Shown: positions 36,018 through 45,987, counted from the stretch's first letter. The stretch: DNA of 47,779 bases from Actinomycetes bacterium (GCA_036510875.1 DATCDE010000299.1:1-47779), one strand, 5' to 3'. The notes: generated from the sequence alone by a model not told the origin. Numbers and translations: made by a program.

Positions 36018-38594
36018 ACAGCGCCACCTCGGCGACGTCCGCGGCGACCATCGCGGGGATCGCCAGGGCGCCCAGCGCCCAGCCGGTCGACGACGGCCAG
36101 GACTGACCGAGCAGCCGGGCCAGCGGCCCGAACCCGAGGAAGACCACCAGCAGCACCAGCTCCACGGCGACCGCCCGCAGCAGCAGCCGGTTGGCCCGCA
36201 GGCTCTTGCCCAGCACCCAGCGGCTCTCGCTGCGGCAGGCGAACGCGTTGGCCAGCTGGTCCAGCACGACGGCCGCGAACGCGGTGCCCGACGCCACAGC
36301 CAGCAGCCCGGCGGACGGTTCCACGCCCCAGGCCCAGCCGCCCAGCCGCAGGATGACCGTGAACCCGACCATCTCGACGATCGCCTCGGCCGGCCCGAGG
36401 AAGCCGACCACCCGGCTCAGGGTGCGCCGGTCCTGCAGCACGGTGCTGCGCATCGGCCCCTCCATGGTGCGCGGGTCGGGCGGCTCGGCACCCAGCGCCA
36501 GTGCGGGCAGCAGGTCGGTGCCGAGGTCCAGCGCCAGCACCTGCAGCACGCCGAGCGCCAGTGGGAACTGCCCGCCGGACAGCGCCCACACCACGAACGG
36601 CGTCGGTTCGGCCACGTTGTCGGTGAGGTGGTAGGTCAGGAACCGCCGCACGTTGGTGACGGTGGCCCGGCCCAGCTCGACGGCGCCGACCATGGTGGCC
36701 AGGTGGTCGTCGAGCAGCACCAGGTCGGCGGCCTCCCGGGCCACGTCGGTGCCGCCGAGGCCCATGGCCACCCCGATGTCCGCCTCGCGCAGAGCCGGCC
36801 CGTCGTTGACGCCGTCCCCGGTCATCGCGACGACGTGGCCGCGGGCCTGCAGCGCCTGGGCGATCCGCAGCTTGTCCTCGGGGGAGACCCGCGCCACGAC
36901 GACGCCGTCCCGGTCGAGCAGCTCGCCGAGAGCGTCGAGGCCCGTCGGCAGCTCGCGACCCTCGACGACCAGCCGGTCCCCCACCACCAGGCCGACCTCG
37001 GCGGCGATGGCCAGGGCGGTGAGCGGGTGGTCCCCGGTCACCATGGCCACCCGGATGCCGGCCGCCCGCAGGTCCGCCACCGCCTGCGCCGCACCCTCGC
37101 GCGGCGGGTCCTCCAAGGCGACCAGCCCGAGCAGGGTCAGCCCCGTCTCGACCGCCACCGCCGAGCCGTCGCCGTCCGGCCCGGCCGGCCCGCCGGGCAG
37201 CGCCCGCCGCGCGACCGCGATCACCCGCAGCCCCCGGGTGGCCATCTCGGTGGCGGCGGACAGCGCCTCGGCCGGCGGGTCGGCGCAGGCCCGCAGCACC
37301 GACTCGACCGAGCCCTTCACGGGCAGGGCAGCAGCGGTCGCCGCGGACACTTGGCGCCGCTGCGGGTCGAACGGCCAGCGCCGCAGCACCTCGACGGGCG
37401 CCGCGGTCAGCGGCCCGACGCCGGACGGGTGGCCGTCCTGCAGCCGCAGCACGAGCACGTGCGGCGCCGCCTCCATCGAGTCGCCCCGGGCCCGCCAGCC
37501 ACCGTCGTCGGTCGGCTCGACGTACCCGGTCGACGCGATCAGCCCCGAGGTCGCGAGCGTCCGGACAGCGTCCCAGGCCGGCGACCCGTCCACCCCCAGC
37601 GGCTCGGGCCGGTAGCCGCTGCCGGGGATCTGGACCGCCCCCTGCGGCGTCCACACCGCGACCACGCTCATCTCGTTGCGGGTCAGGGTGCCGGTCTTGT
37701 CGGTGCACACGAACGTGGTGGCGCCGAGCGTCTCGACCGCATCGAGACGCCGCACCAGGGCGTTGCGCTCGGCCATGGACGACGCCGCCCTGGCCAGGGA
37801 CAGCGTCACGGTGGGCAGCAGGCCCTCCGGGACCAGCGCGACGGTCACCCCGACGGCGAACGGGAACCCGTCCCGGGCCGGCGTTCCCAGGGCCGGCGCC
37901 AGGCCGAAGAACGGCAGCCCGACCCCGAGGGCGACGAACGCGACGACCGTCACCACCCGGTTGAGGGAGCGCGTGAGCGGGCTCACCGGCGGGGGGGCCT
38001 CCCGCACCACCTTGGCGATGTCGGCCAGCCGGGTGCTCCCGGCCACGCGACCACCTCGGCCGTGGCCTCGCCCTGCACCATGAAGGTGCCGGCGTGCACC
38101 GCGCCACCCACCGTGGGCCGCACCGGGACGCTCTCGCCGGTGAGCATGGACTCGTCGACGGCCACGTCGGCGACCTCACGCATCACCAGGTCGGCACTCA
38201 CCCGGTCCCCGGCCGCGAGCAGCACGAGGTCACCGACCACCAGGCCGGTCGCGGGCACGACCACCCGCACCCCGTCGCGGACCACCGTCGCCTCCAGCGG
38301 CAGCAGGTCCCGCAGCCGGGCGGTGGCCCGGTCGGCCCGGTACTCCTGGGCGAACGAGAACAGCCCGTTGAGCACCACCACGACCGCGATCGCCACGGCC
38401 AGCTGCGGCAGCCCGGCGATCAGGGCCAGGGCCGCAGCCACCCAGAGCATCGCCGCGAAGAAGTGGGTGAACTGCTTCAGCAGCATCACCCAGGGCGACG
38501 GCTCCGGCGGGGACGGCAGTGCGTTGGGGCCGTCCCGGCGCAGCCGGTCGGCGGCCTCGGCAGCGGACAGCCCCGCGGATGCCAGGACCGTCAC
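35998..38594 (-). pseudogene. Cation-transporting P-type ATPase, split by one frameshift
   Basis: The N-terminal part (38594 to about 38050) has GLSAAEAADRLRRDGPNALP, two membrane spans and the actuator motif LTGESVPV. After GEATAEVVA the frame turns to nonsense. The next frame resumes at about 38046 with GSTRLADIAKVV and continues with the PEGL span, the phosphorylation motif CTDKTGTLTRNE, TGDGVNDGPALREADIGVAMG and a C-terminal cation-ATPase domain with about four spans. Together about 860 residues, full length for a P2-type pump (Ca or other cation). A single missing base near 38045-38055 would restore it. No slippery heptamer is seen, so programmed shifting is unlikely. Confidence 0.85.
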
Positions 38595-38664
38595 GCGCCA
38601 CCTGCGGTCCTACTCCCGGCCACCGTTCGGCTGCGGAGGAAGGGCGCAAGGACCCGGCGCTCCC

Positions 38665-38670
38665 TAGAGT
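38665..38670 (+). promoter_or_regulatory. -10 element TAGAGT, leaderless promoter of the GH13 gene
   Basis: It ends 6 nt before the ATG at 38677. Confidence 0.55.
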
Positions 38671-38676
38671 GGGCGC

Positions 38677-40152
38677 ATGCACCGGCAGCCGGTGGTCTTC
38701 GAGGTCAACACCCGGGTGTGGCTGGGCGAGGTCTCCACCCGCCTCGGCGCGCCGGTGCGCCTGGACACCGTGCCGGACGTCGAGTGGGACGCCCTGCTGC
38801 CCCCGGGCGTCGACGTGGTCTGGCTCATGGGGGTGTGGGAGCGCAGCCCGTTCGGCCGGGCGGTCGCCCTGGACGACCCGTCGCTGCGCGCGTCCTGGGA
38901 CGACGCGCTGCCCGGCTGGTCCGACGCCGACGTCCTCGGCTCGCCGTACTGCGTGCACCGCTACGCCGTCGACCCGGCGCTGGGCGGCGACATCGGGCTG
39001 ACCACCGCGCGGATCAAGCTGCTGGCCCGCGGGATCGGCCTGTGGCTCGACCTGGTGCCCAACCACGTGGCCCCGGACCACCCCTGGGTGACCGAGCACC
39101 CGGAGGCGTTCGTCCGGGGTACCCCGGAGGACCTCGCCCGCGACCCGGTCGGCTTCCTCGCCGTCGGGGACACCGTGGTGGCTAGGGGCCGGGACCCGTA
39201 CTTCCCGCCGTGGCCGGACGTCGTCCAGCTGGACGCGTTCTCGGCGGCGGCCCGGCGGCTGACCGTCGACACGCTCAAGACGATCGCCGAGCGCGCGGAC
39301 GGCGTGCGCTGCGACATGGCCATGCTGCTGCTGGACGACGTGTTCGCCCGCACCTGGGGACAGCGGGACCGGTCCCCGATGGCGCAGGAGTTCTGGGCCG
39401 AGGTGATCGCCTCGGTGCGGGTCGACCACCCGCAGTTCACGCTGGTGGCCGAGGCCTACTGGGACCGCGAGCCGGATCTGCTCCGGCTGGGTTTCGACGC
39501 CTGCTACGACAAGCGGCTGTACGACCGGCTGGCCGGGCAGGACCTGGACGGCGTGCGCGCGCACCTCGGCGCCGCCGCCTCCTACCAGGAGCAGACCGTG
39601 CGGTTCCTGGAGAACCATGACGAGCCGCGGGCGGCGGCGACGTTCCCGCCGGCCGAGCGGCAGCGGGCCTGCTCGGTGGTGCTGGCCACGCTGCCCGGGA
39701 CGACGCTGTGGCACGACGGCCAGCTGGACGGGCGGCGGGTGCGGCTGCCGGTGTTCCTGGCCCGGCGCCCGGCGGAGCGGCTCGACCCGGGGCTCCGGCA
39801 GTTCCACGAGGCGCTGCTCGCGGCGGCACCGTCGGTGCGGCTGGACGGCGGCGAGTGGGCGCTGTGCGCGATGGAGGGCTGGCCCGGCAACGACGGGGAC
39901 CGCCGGCTGCTGGCCTGGACCTGGACCGCGGGGGCGCGGCGCTCACTCGTGGTGGTCAACCTGTCCGAGCGGACGGCGTCCGCGCACGTGCGGCTGCCGT
40001 GGCCGGACCTCGCGGGTCGGACCGTCGTGCTGTCCGACGTCCTCGACGGGCAGGTGTTCGAGCGCTCGGGTGACGACCTGGACGGGTTCGGCCTCTACGT
40101 GGAGCTGCCCGCCTGGGGCCACCACGTGCTCCTGTCGAAGCTGTCAGGGTGA
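38677..40152 (+). CDS. GH13 alpha-amylase family glycosidase
   Basis: The product is 491 residues. All four GH13 regions are visible: I, DLVPNHV; II, GVRCDMAML with the nucleophile Asp; III, LVAEAYWDRE with the acid Glu; IV, ENHDEPR. There is no signal peptide, so it acts on cytoplasmic glucans or sugar phosphates. Its specificity cannot be fixed from sequence. The last codons and the TGA (40150-40152) lie inside a family A repeat (LSKLSG end). Confidence 0.9.
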   Translation: MHRQPVVFEVNTRVWLGEVSTRLGAPVRLDTVPDVEWDALLPPGVDVVWLMGVWERSPFGRAVALDDPSLRASWDDALPGWSDADVLGSPYCVHRYAVDPALGGDIGLTTARIKLLARGIGLWLDLVPNHVAPDHPWVTEHPEAFVRGTPEDLARDPVGFLAVGDTVVARGRDPYFPPWPDVVQLDAFSAAARRLTVDTLKTIAERADGVRCDMAMLLLDDVFARTWGQRDRSPMAQEFWAEVIASVRVDHPQFTLVAEAYWDREPDLLRLGFDACYDKRLYDRLAGQDLDGVRAHLGAAASYQEQTVRFLENHDEPRAAATFPPAERQRACSVVLATLPGTTLWHDGQLDGRRVRLPVFLARRPAERLDPGLRQFHEALLAAAPSVRLDGGEWALCAMEGWPGNDGDRRLLAWTWTAGARRSLVVVNLSERTASAHVRLPWPDLAGRTVVLSDVLDGQVFERSGDDLDGFGLYVELPAWGHHVLLSKLSG

Positions 40153-40186
40153 GGACGAGCGATCGTTCGCCCTCACCCTGACAAGT
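40139..40186. repeat. Dispersed hairpin repeat, family A copy 4
   Basis: Arms TGTCAGGGTGAGG and CCTCACCCTGACA pair perfectly, with a GCGATCG loop region. It supplies the stop codon of the GH13 gene and separates it from the convergent peroxiredoxin gene, where it can serve as terminator. Confidence 0.9.
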
Positions 40187-40203
40187 CTCAGTTGCGGGTC
40201 GGA

Positions 40204-40860
40204 CTACAGCGTCTTCGTGGCCAGGTACCAGTCCTTGAGCTGCAGGCTGGTGTCGACCAGCCGGGCGTCCAGCTGCTCCTGGGTCCGCGGGGCGCCGACG
40301 ACGACCTCGTCGCCGGGGGTCCAGTTCGCGGGGCAGGAGACGCCGTTGGCGTCGGAGGTCTGCAGGCCGTCGACCAGGCGCAGGATCTCCGGGATCATCC
40401 GGCCGACGTTCATCGGGTAGTACACCATCGCGCGGACGACCTGCTTGTCGTCGATGACGAACACGGCGCGGACCGCCTCCGTGCTGTTGGTCCGAGGGTG
40501 GATCATCCCGTACGCCTTGGCGACCGACATGTCGAGGTCGGCGATGATCGGGAACGGGATCTTGACGCCCTGCTTCTCCTCGATGGCGTGCACCCAGGCC
40601 AGGTGGCTGAACACCGAGTCCACCGAGTTGCCGATCAGCTGCACGTTGCGCTTGGCGAACTCGTCGGCGAGCTGGGCGAAGCCGATGAACTCGGTGGTGC
40701 ACACCGGGGTGAAGTCCGCCGGGTGGCTGAACAGCACGACCCACTTGCCGGCGAAGTCGCTCAGGCTGACCATGCCGTGCGTGGTCACGGCGGTGAACTG
40801 GGGGGCCGGGTCGCCGATCAGCGGCAGGGTCACGGGGGCGGTGGGGGTGTCCTCGGACAC
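40204..40860 (-). CDS. Peroxiredoxin, Prx6 (1-Cys) type
   Basis: The product is 218 residues. The peroxidatic Cys lies in HPADFTPVCTTEF near residue 50, and a second Cys lies in VSCPANW near the C-terminus. The long C-terminal domain with PNWTPGDEV-like sequence is typical of Prx6/AhpC-TSA members. It reduces peroxides in the cytoplasm. The GTG at 40860 follows AGGAGGAG. It lies 27 bp downstream of the adhE stop on the same strand, perhaps in one transcript. Confidence 0.9.
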   Translation of the reverse strand: MSEDTPTAPVTLPLIGDPAPQFTAVTTHGMVSLSDFAGKWVVLFSHPADFTPVCTTEFIGFAQLADEFAKRNVQLIGNSVDSVFSHLAWVHAIEEKQGVKIPFPIIADLDMSVAKAYGMIHPRTNSTEAVRAVFVIDDKQVVRAMVYYPMNVGRMIPEILRLVDGLQTSDANGVSCPANWTPGDEVVVGAPRTQEQLDARLVDTSLQLKDWYLATKTL

Positions 40861-40886
40861 GGTGGATCTCCTCCTCGATAAGTGGG

Positions 40887-43538
40887 TCAGATGGCGCCGT
40901 CGGAAGACGATTCGTCGTCGGTCCAACCTGTTGGCGCAGCAGGGGATTCCCCGGCAGGCGTGTCGTAGGCCGCACGGAGCAGCGCCTCGATCTCGGCCAC
41001 CATGGGCATCCTCGGGTTGGTGCGGGTACAGACATCGCCGAACGCCGCGGCCACCAGATCCGGCAGCGCCGCCTCGAACTCGGCCTCGTCCACGCCCGCT
41101 TCCTTCAGCGTACGCGGTAGCCCCACCTCCATGATCAGCCGGTCCACCGCGTCGAACAGCCGCTGGCGACGGCACTCCTCGTCCCTGCCGCCGAAGACGA
41201 TGTAGCCGATCTGCGCGTACTTCTCCGGGGCGACGTAGCTGGAGTAGCCCGGGGCCGGCATGAACTTGGTGGGCAGCGACGCGTTGTACCGCAGCACGTG
41301 CGGCAGCAGGATCGCGTTCGCCCGGCCGTGCGGGATGTGGAAGCGTGCGCCCACCGCATGCGCCATCGCGTGGTTCACCCCGAGGAAGGCGTTCGAGAAC
41401 GCCAGCCCGGCCAAGGTGGCCGCGTTGGCCATCCCGGTGCGGGCGGCGATGTTCGAGCCGTCCTCGACCGCCTTGGGCAGCCACTCGAAGATCATCCGGA
41501 CCGCCTGCATGCAGAACGCGTCCGTGTACGGCGAGGAGAAGATGGACACCGCGCCCTCGAGCGCGTGGGTCAGGGCGTCCAGCCCGGTGTCTGCGGTGGG
41601 ACCCGCCGGCAGGCTGAGCGTGAGCAGCGGGTCGACGATGGCGATGTCCGGCACCAGGCAGTAGTCGATCATCGTGGCCTTGCGGCCGTTGACGGTGAGC
41701 ACCGCCCCCGGCGAGACCTCCGAGCCGGTCCCGGCGGTGGTCGGGATCGCGACCAGCCGGACGGCGTGCTCGTCGGCCGGGTACTGCGCCACCCGCTTGC
41801 GCGGATCGAGGAACGGCAAGGTGAGCTCGGTGAGGCTCAGCTCGGGGTGCTCGTAGAACAGCCGCATCGCCTTGGCGGCGTCCAGCACCGAACCGCCGCC
41901 GACCGCGACGATCAGGTCGGGGTCGAACTCGCGGATCACGTCGACGCCGGCCCGGACCGTCGCCTCGGACGGCTCCGGCTCGACCGCGGTGAACACGGTG
42001 ATGAACGGCGTGCCCAGGCGCTCGCGGACCTGGTCGACGACTCCGGCCTGCTCGAGCACGTGGTCGCTGACCACGACGGCCCGCTGCACCGGGACGTCCC
42101 GCAGGTTCTCCAGCGCCCCCACGTTGAAGTACGTCGTCGAGGGGACCCGGAACCACTGGGGTGGCGTCTTGCGCCGAGACACCGTCTTGATGTTGAGCAG
42201 CTGCTCGTAGTTGACGTTCTCGGTGGTGAACGAGCCGCCCCACGTGCCGCAGCCCAGCGAGAAGGTCGGTGCCAGCGAGTTGTAGACCCCGCCGAGCGCC
42301 CCCACGGCGGTTGGCGCGTTGACCAGGATCCGGCCGGTGCGCACCGCCAGCGCGTAGCGGTCGATCACGCCCTGGTCGTTGGCGTAGATCGAGCAGGTGT
42401 GGCCCAGCCCGCCGTGCTCGATGACCAGCACCGCGCAGTCGATCGCGTGCTGCTCGCTCTCGGCTCGGACGACGCCGAGCACCGGCATGAGCTTCTCCTG
42501 CCGGAAGGTGTGCGCCTCGAGCGCGGCCAGGTCCGACGGCAGCGGCGCCAGGAGCACCTTGGTGTGCGGCGGCACGTCGAGCCCGGCCCGCCTCGCCAGC
42601 TCCGGCGCCGGTTGGCCCAGCGCCCCGAGGTTGACCTTGTCGCAGCCACCGAAGGCGAACTCGGCCAGCCGCTCGGACTCGTCCTCGCCGAGCAGGTAGG
42701 CGCCCATCCGCTGGAACTCGTCGAGCACCTCGTCGTAGACCGCGTCATCGATGATGATCGTCTGCTCGGCCGGGCAGATCACCGAGGCGTCGAAGGTCTT
42801 GGAGATCAGCACGTCGACGACCACGCCCTTGAGGTCGGCGGTGCGGTGCACGTAGCACGGCGCGTTGCCCGGCCCGACCGACAGGCACGGCTTGCCGGCC
42901 GAGTTGGCCAGCTTGACGATGCGCGGTCCGCCCGTCGTCCACAGGAAGTCGATGTCGGGGTGCTTGAACAGGTAGTGCGTCACCTCGTGCTCGGGGTCGG
43001 GGATCACCTGCAGCGCGCCGGGCGGCAGCCCCGCGGCCTCCCCCGCCGCGGCGAGCACCTCGACCACCCGGCGGGCGCACCCGGTGGCGATCGGGTGGGC
43101 CCGGAACACGATCGCGTTGCGCGTCTTGGCCGCGCAGATCGCCTTGAACAGCACGGTGGAGGTCGGGTTGGTGATCGGGGTGATCGCCATGATCACGCCC
43201 ATCGGCTCGGCCACGTGGGTGATGTCCCGCACCGGGTCCTCGTCGATGATCCCGACGGTCTTCTTGCCCCGCAGGTAGTCGTAGAGGAACTCGGTGGCGA
43301 CGAAGTTCTTCACCACCTTGTCCTCGAACACGCCGAACCCGGTCTCGGCGACCGCCAGCTGGGCCAGCTCGACCGCGGCGTCCAGCCCGGCGCGCACCAT
43401 CGCGGTCACGATGGCGTCGACCTGCTGCTGGTCCAGGGCACGGAACTGGTCGGCGGCCCGCTTCGCCAGGGCGACCTGCTCGTCGATGCGCGCCCGGCGC
43501 TCCTCGTCGATGATCAACGGTCGGTCGGTGACAGTCAT
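40887..43538 (-). CDS. adhE: Bifunctional acetaldehyde-CoA/alcohol dehydrogenase
   Basis: The product is 883 residues from the ATG at 43538, with GGAGGGG upstream. The N-terminal half is a CoA-acylating aldehyde dehydrogenase with the catalytic Cys near 254 (VICPAEQT). The C-terminal half is an iron alcohol dehydrogenase with TAGTGSEVSPGAV and the metal-binding HAMAHAVGARFHIPHGRANAILLPHV. It converts acetyl-CoA to ethanol in two NADH-using steps and usually forms spirosomes. This enzyme implies fermentative redox balancing when oxygen is short. Divergent from the two-component genes. Confidence 0.93.
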   Translation of the reverse strand: MTVTDRPLIIDEERRARIDEQVALAKRAADQFRALDQQQVDAIVTAMVRAGLDAAVELAQLAVAETGFGVFEDKVVKNFVATEFLYDYLRGKKTVGIIDEDPVRDITHVAEPMGVIMAITPITNPTSTVLFKAICAAKTRNAIVFRAHPIATGCARRVVEVLAAAGEAAGLPPGALQVIPDPEHEVTHYLFKHPDIDFLWTTGGPRIVKLANSAGKPCLSVGPGNAPCYVHRTADLKGVVVDVLISKTFDASVICPAEQTIIIDDAVYDEVLDEFQRMGAYLLGEDESERLAEFAFGGCDKVNLGALGQPAPELARRAGLDVPPHTKVLLAPLPSDLAALEAHTFRQEKLMPVLGVVRAESEQHAIDCAVLVIEHGGLGHTCSIYANDQGVIDRYALAVRTGRILVNAPTAVGALGGVYNSLAPTFSLGCGTWGGSFTTENVNYEQLLNIKTVSRRKTPPQWFRVPSTTYFNVGALENLRDVPVQRAVVVSDHVLEQAGVVDQVRERLGTPFITVFTAVEPEPSEATVRAGVDVIREFDPDLIVAVGGGSVLDAAKAMRLFYEHPELSLTELTLPFLDPRKRVAQYPADEHAVRLVAIPTTAGTGSEVSPGAVLTVNGRKATMIDYCLVPDIAIVDPLLTLSLPAGPTADTGLDALTHALEGAVSIFSSPYTDAFCMQAVRMIFEWLPKAVEDGSNIAARTGMANAATLAGLAFSNAFLGVNHAMAHAVGARFHIPHGRANAILLPHVLRYNASLPTKFMPAPGYSSYVAPEKYAQIGYIVFGGRDEECRRQRLFDAVDRLIMEVGLPRTLKEAGVDEAEFEAALPDLVAAAFGDVCTRTNPRMPMVAEIEALLRAAYDTPAGESPAAPTGWTDDESSSDGAI

Positions 43539-43660
43539 GGGGGTGACCCCTCCCGTTGGGTTCCGTTTGGTCCCACTGAACCCGCGGCGCGCCCACCGGC
43601 GGCAGGGCCGGAGGTCACTTGCCCCCTCCCGCTGCCGTTGCGAAACACGAGGGGTCCGGA

Positions 43661-43693
43661 CTCTCAGCGTCCTCCCAGGAACTTCCCAGACAC
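43661..43693 (+). promoter_or_regulatory. Three 11-bp direct repeats upstream of the response regulator
   Basis: CTCTCAGCGTC, CTCCCAGGAAC and TTCCCAGACAC follow each other at exact 11-bp period. The same TCCCAG unit at the same period occurs at 45875-45918. This is the spacing used by OmpR-type regulators (compare the mycobacterial PhoP TCACAGC-N4 repeats), so it is probably the autoregulatory operator. Confidence 0.65.
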
Positions 43694-43733
43694 TGGTGCC
43701 CGCGGCAACCGTCCAGGATCGAAGGGGGCACCA

Positions 43734-44435
43734 GTGGCCGAGCCCACCCGGGTGCTCGTCGTCGACGACGAACCCAACATCACCGAGCTGGTGTCGACCG
43801 TGCTCGGCTACGAGGGCTTCGAGGTTCGCGTGGCCGGCACCGGACGGGAGGCCCTCACCGCCGTGGACGCGTTCCACCCGCACCTGGTGGTCCTCGACGT
43901 CATGCTGCCGGACCTCGACGGCTTCGAGGTGGCCCGGCGGCTGCACAACGGCAGCGGCTCGCGGGTTCCGGTGCTCTTCCTCACCGCCAGGGACGCCGTG
44001 GAGGACAAGGTCCGCGGCCTGACCCTCGGCGGCGACGACTACGTGACCAAGCCGTTCAGCCTGGCCGAGCTGGTGGCCCGGGTGCACGCCGTGCTGCGCC
44101 GGGCCGGGGTGGACGGGGACGCTGCCGCGCTGCTCACCTTCGCCGACCTGCAGATGGACGAGGACACCCGCGAGGTCCGCCGGGCCGGCCGCCCGATCGA
44201 GCTGACCCCCACCGAGTACCGGCTGCTGCGCTACCTGCTGGTCAACCCGCGACGGGTGCTCACCCGCGCGCAGATCCTCGACCACGTCTGGGACTACGGC
44301 TTCGGCGGCGACGCGGGCGTCCTGGAGACCTACGTCAGCTACCTGCGCAAGAAGCTGGACCCGCTCGGCCCGCCGCTCATCCACACCGTCCGGGGGGTCG
44401 GCTACTCGATGCGGCTGCCCAAGGGGGAACGGTAG
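43734..44435 (+). CDS. OmpR/PhoP-type response regulator
   Basis: The product is 233 residues from the GTG at 43734, after GAAGGGGG. The receiver domain has the acidic pair VVDDE, the phospho-Asp 55 in VVLDVMLPD and the Lys in DYVTKPFS. The winged helix has LTPTEYRLLRYLLVNPRRVLT and the recognition helix LETYVSYLRKKLD. It is closest in pattern to PhoP/TcrX-like regulators. The next gene is its kinase, 2 bp away. It probably binds the 11-bp repeats before itself and before the gene at 45988. Confidence 0.92.
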   Translation: MAEPTRVLVVDDEPNITELVSTVLGYEGFEVRVAGTGREALTAVDAFHPHLVVLDVMLPDLDGFEVARRLHNGSGSRVPVLFLTARDAVEDKVRGLTLGGDDYVTKPFSLAELVARVHAVLRRAGVDGDAAALLTFADLQMDEDTREVRRAGRPIELTPTEYRLLRYLLVNPRRVLTRAQILDHVWDYGFGGDAGVLETYVSYLRKKLDPLGPPLIHTVRGVGYSMRLPKGER

Positions 44436-44437
44436 CC

Positions 44438-45940
44438 GTGTCCCTGCGGTCGCGGCTGGTCGTCGGCCTGGTGGCGCTGAGCGCCATCGGGCTGTTCGTC
44501 GCCGCGGTGGCCACCTACGGCTTGGTCGGGAAGTTCCTCGTGGGCCGCACCGACCAGCAGCTGGTGGACGCCCGCGGCCCGATGCTGCGCACGCTGACCG
44601 GGGAGATCTTGGGCGCCGAGACCGGCACCGGCCGGCCGATCAACCGCACGCTGCTCCCCCAGGCGTACGGCGAGATCCGGGTCGACGGCCAGGTCATCGC
44701 CGTCCAGCAGTCCACCACGCTGGCCGGTGACCAGGCCGCCGCACCGGCGCTCGACCCGCTGCCCGCCCGGCGGCTGTCCACCGTCGGCTCGGTCGGCGGC
44801 GGCGAGCCGCGCTACCGGGTGCTGGTCGAGCCGCTGGGTGCCGGCCGCACCCTGGTGGTGGCGCTGCCGCTCACCGACATCCAGCAGACGTTGGCCCGGC
44901 TGGCCCGCATCGAGCTGTTCGTGGCGCTGGCCGTGCTCACCGCCCTGGCCGGGCTGGGCTGGTGGGTCGTCCGGCTCGGGCTGGCCCCGCTGTACCGGAT
45001 GGAGGCCACCGCCGACGCGATCGCGGACGGCGACCTCACCCGGCGGGTCGACACACCCGACCCGCGGACCGAGGTCGGCCGGCTCGGCCTGGCCCTGAAC
45101 ACCATGCTCGGCCGGATCGAGACGGCGTTCGCGGAGAAGTCCGCCTCCGAGGAGCGGATGCGCCGGTTCCTGGCCGACGCCTCGCACGAGCTGCGGACGC
45201 CGCTCACCTCGATCCGCGGCTACTCGGAGCTGTTCCGGCGCGGCGCGGACACCCGCCCGGACGACCTGGCCCGGGCCATGAGCCGGATCGAGAGCGAGTC
45301 CGAGCGGATGGGCGTGCTGGTCGAAGAGCTGCTCACCCTGGCCCGGCTGGACGAGGGACGCATCGCGGAACGGGCACCGGTCGACCTGGCCGCGCTCGCC
45401 GCCCAGGCCGCCGGCGACCTCAGTGTCGCCGAGCCGGGGCGCCCGGTCACCGTGGCCGCCCCGGCCCCGGTCGTGGTGGACGGCGACGAGCACCAGCTGC
45501 GCCAGGTGCTCGGCAACCTGCTGGCCAACGCCCGGGTACACACCCCGGCGGGCACGCCGGTCGTGGTGCGGGTCGGGACGGACGGCGCGAGCGACACCGC
45601 CAGCGGCGCTGGTGCGGCCGGAACCGCCGTCCTCGAGGTCGCTGACCGCGGCCCCGGCATCCCGGCGGAGGACCAGCCGCGCGTCTTCGAGCGCTTCTAC
45701 CGGGTCGACCCGGCCCGGACCCGGGCCAGCGGCGGCGTCGGACTCGGCCTGGCCATCGTCGAGTCGGTCTGCACCGCGCACGGGGGCACCGTCACGGCGC
45801 AGGAGAACCCCGGCGGAGGAGCGCTGTTCCGGGTCCGGCTGCCCCTGTCCAAGACGCCGGAGGACGGCCGGCCCTCCCAGCGGACTCCCAGCGCGGACCC
45901 ACAGACGTCCCAGCCCCGACCGGCACCCTCGACGTCATAG
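44438..45940 (+). CDS. Sensor histidine kinase
   Basis: The product is 500 residues. Two membrane helices (about 7-28 and 155-178) bracket an extracellular domain. HAMP follows (RMEATADAIADGDLTRRV), then HisKA with the phospho-acceptor His in DASHELRTPLTSIRGY. The ATPase domain has N box NLLANARVHT, G1 DRGPGIP and G2 GGVGLGLAIVE. The last 25 residues are Pro/Ser-rich and their DNA carries the TCCCAG repeats that probably control the next gene. The signal is unknown. Confidence 0.93.
   Translation: MSLRSRLVVGLVALSAIGLFVAAVATYGLVGKFLVGRTDQQLVDARGPMLRTLTGEILGAETGTGRPINRTLLPQAYGEIRVDGQVIAVQQSTTLAGDQAAAPALDPLPARRLSTVGSVGGGEPRYRVLVEPLGAGRTLVVALPLTDIQQTLARLARIELFVALAVLTALAGLGWWVVRLGLAPLYRMEATADAIADGDLTRRVDTPDPRTEVGRLGLALNTMLGRIETAFAEKSASEERMRRFLADASHELRTPLTSIRGYSELFRRGADTRPDDLARAMSRIESESERMGVLVEELLTLARLDEGRIAERAPVDLAALAAQAAGDLSVAEPGRPVTVAAPAPVVVDGDEHQLRQVLGNLLANARVHTPAGTPVVVRVGTDGASDTASGAGAAGTAVLEVADRGPGIPAEDQPRVFERFYRVDPARTRASGGVGLGLAIVESVCTAHGGTVTAQENPGGGALFRVRLPLSKTPEDGRPSQRTPSADPQTSQPRPAPSTS
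45875..45918 (+). promoter_or_regulatory. Four 11-bp repeats inside the kinase 3' end
   Basis: TCCCAGCGGAC, TCCCAGCGCGG, ACCCACAGACG and TCCCAGCCCCG follow at exact 11-bp period; the third is weak. They lie 70-113 bp before the ATG at 45988 and match those at 43661-43693. Confidence 0.6.
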
Positions 45941-45987
45941 GTGGGCCGTCCGGCTCGCCGCTGACCGAGCCGAACGAGGAGAACCCG

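Noticed and set aside
38040-38060. Programmed frameshift in the P-type ATPase
   Set aside because: No slippery heptamer or evident stimulatory structure; P-type ATPases are not known to use one here.
41298-43733. Long open frame upstream of and in frame with the response regulator
   Set aside because: It is antisense to adhE; the receiver domain starts at 43734 with a proper ribosome binding site.
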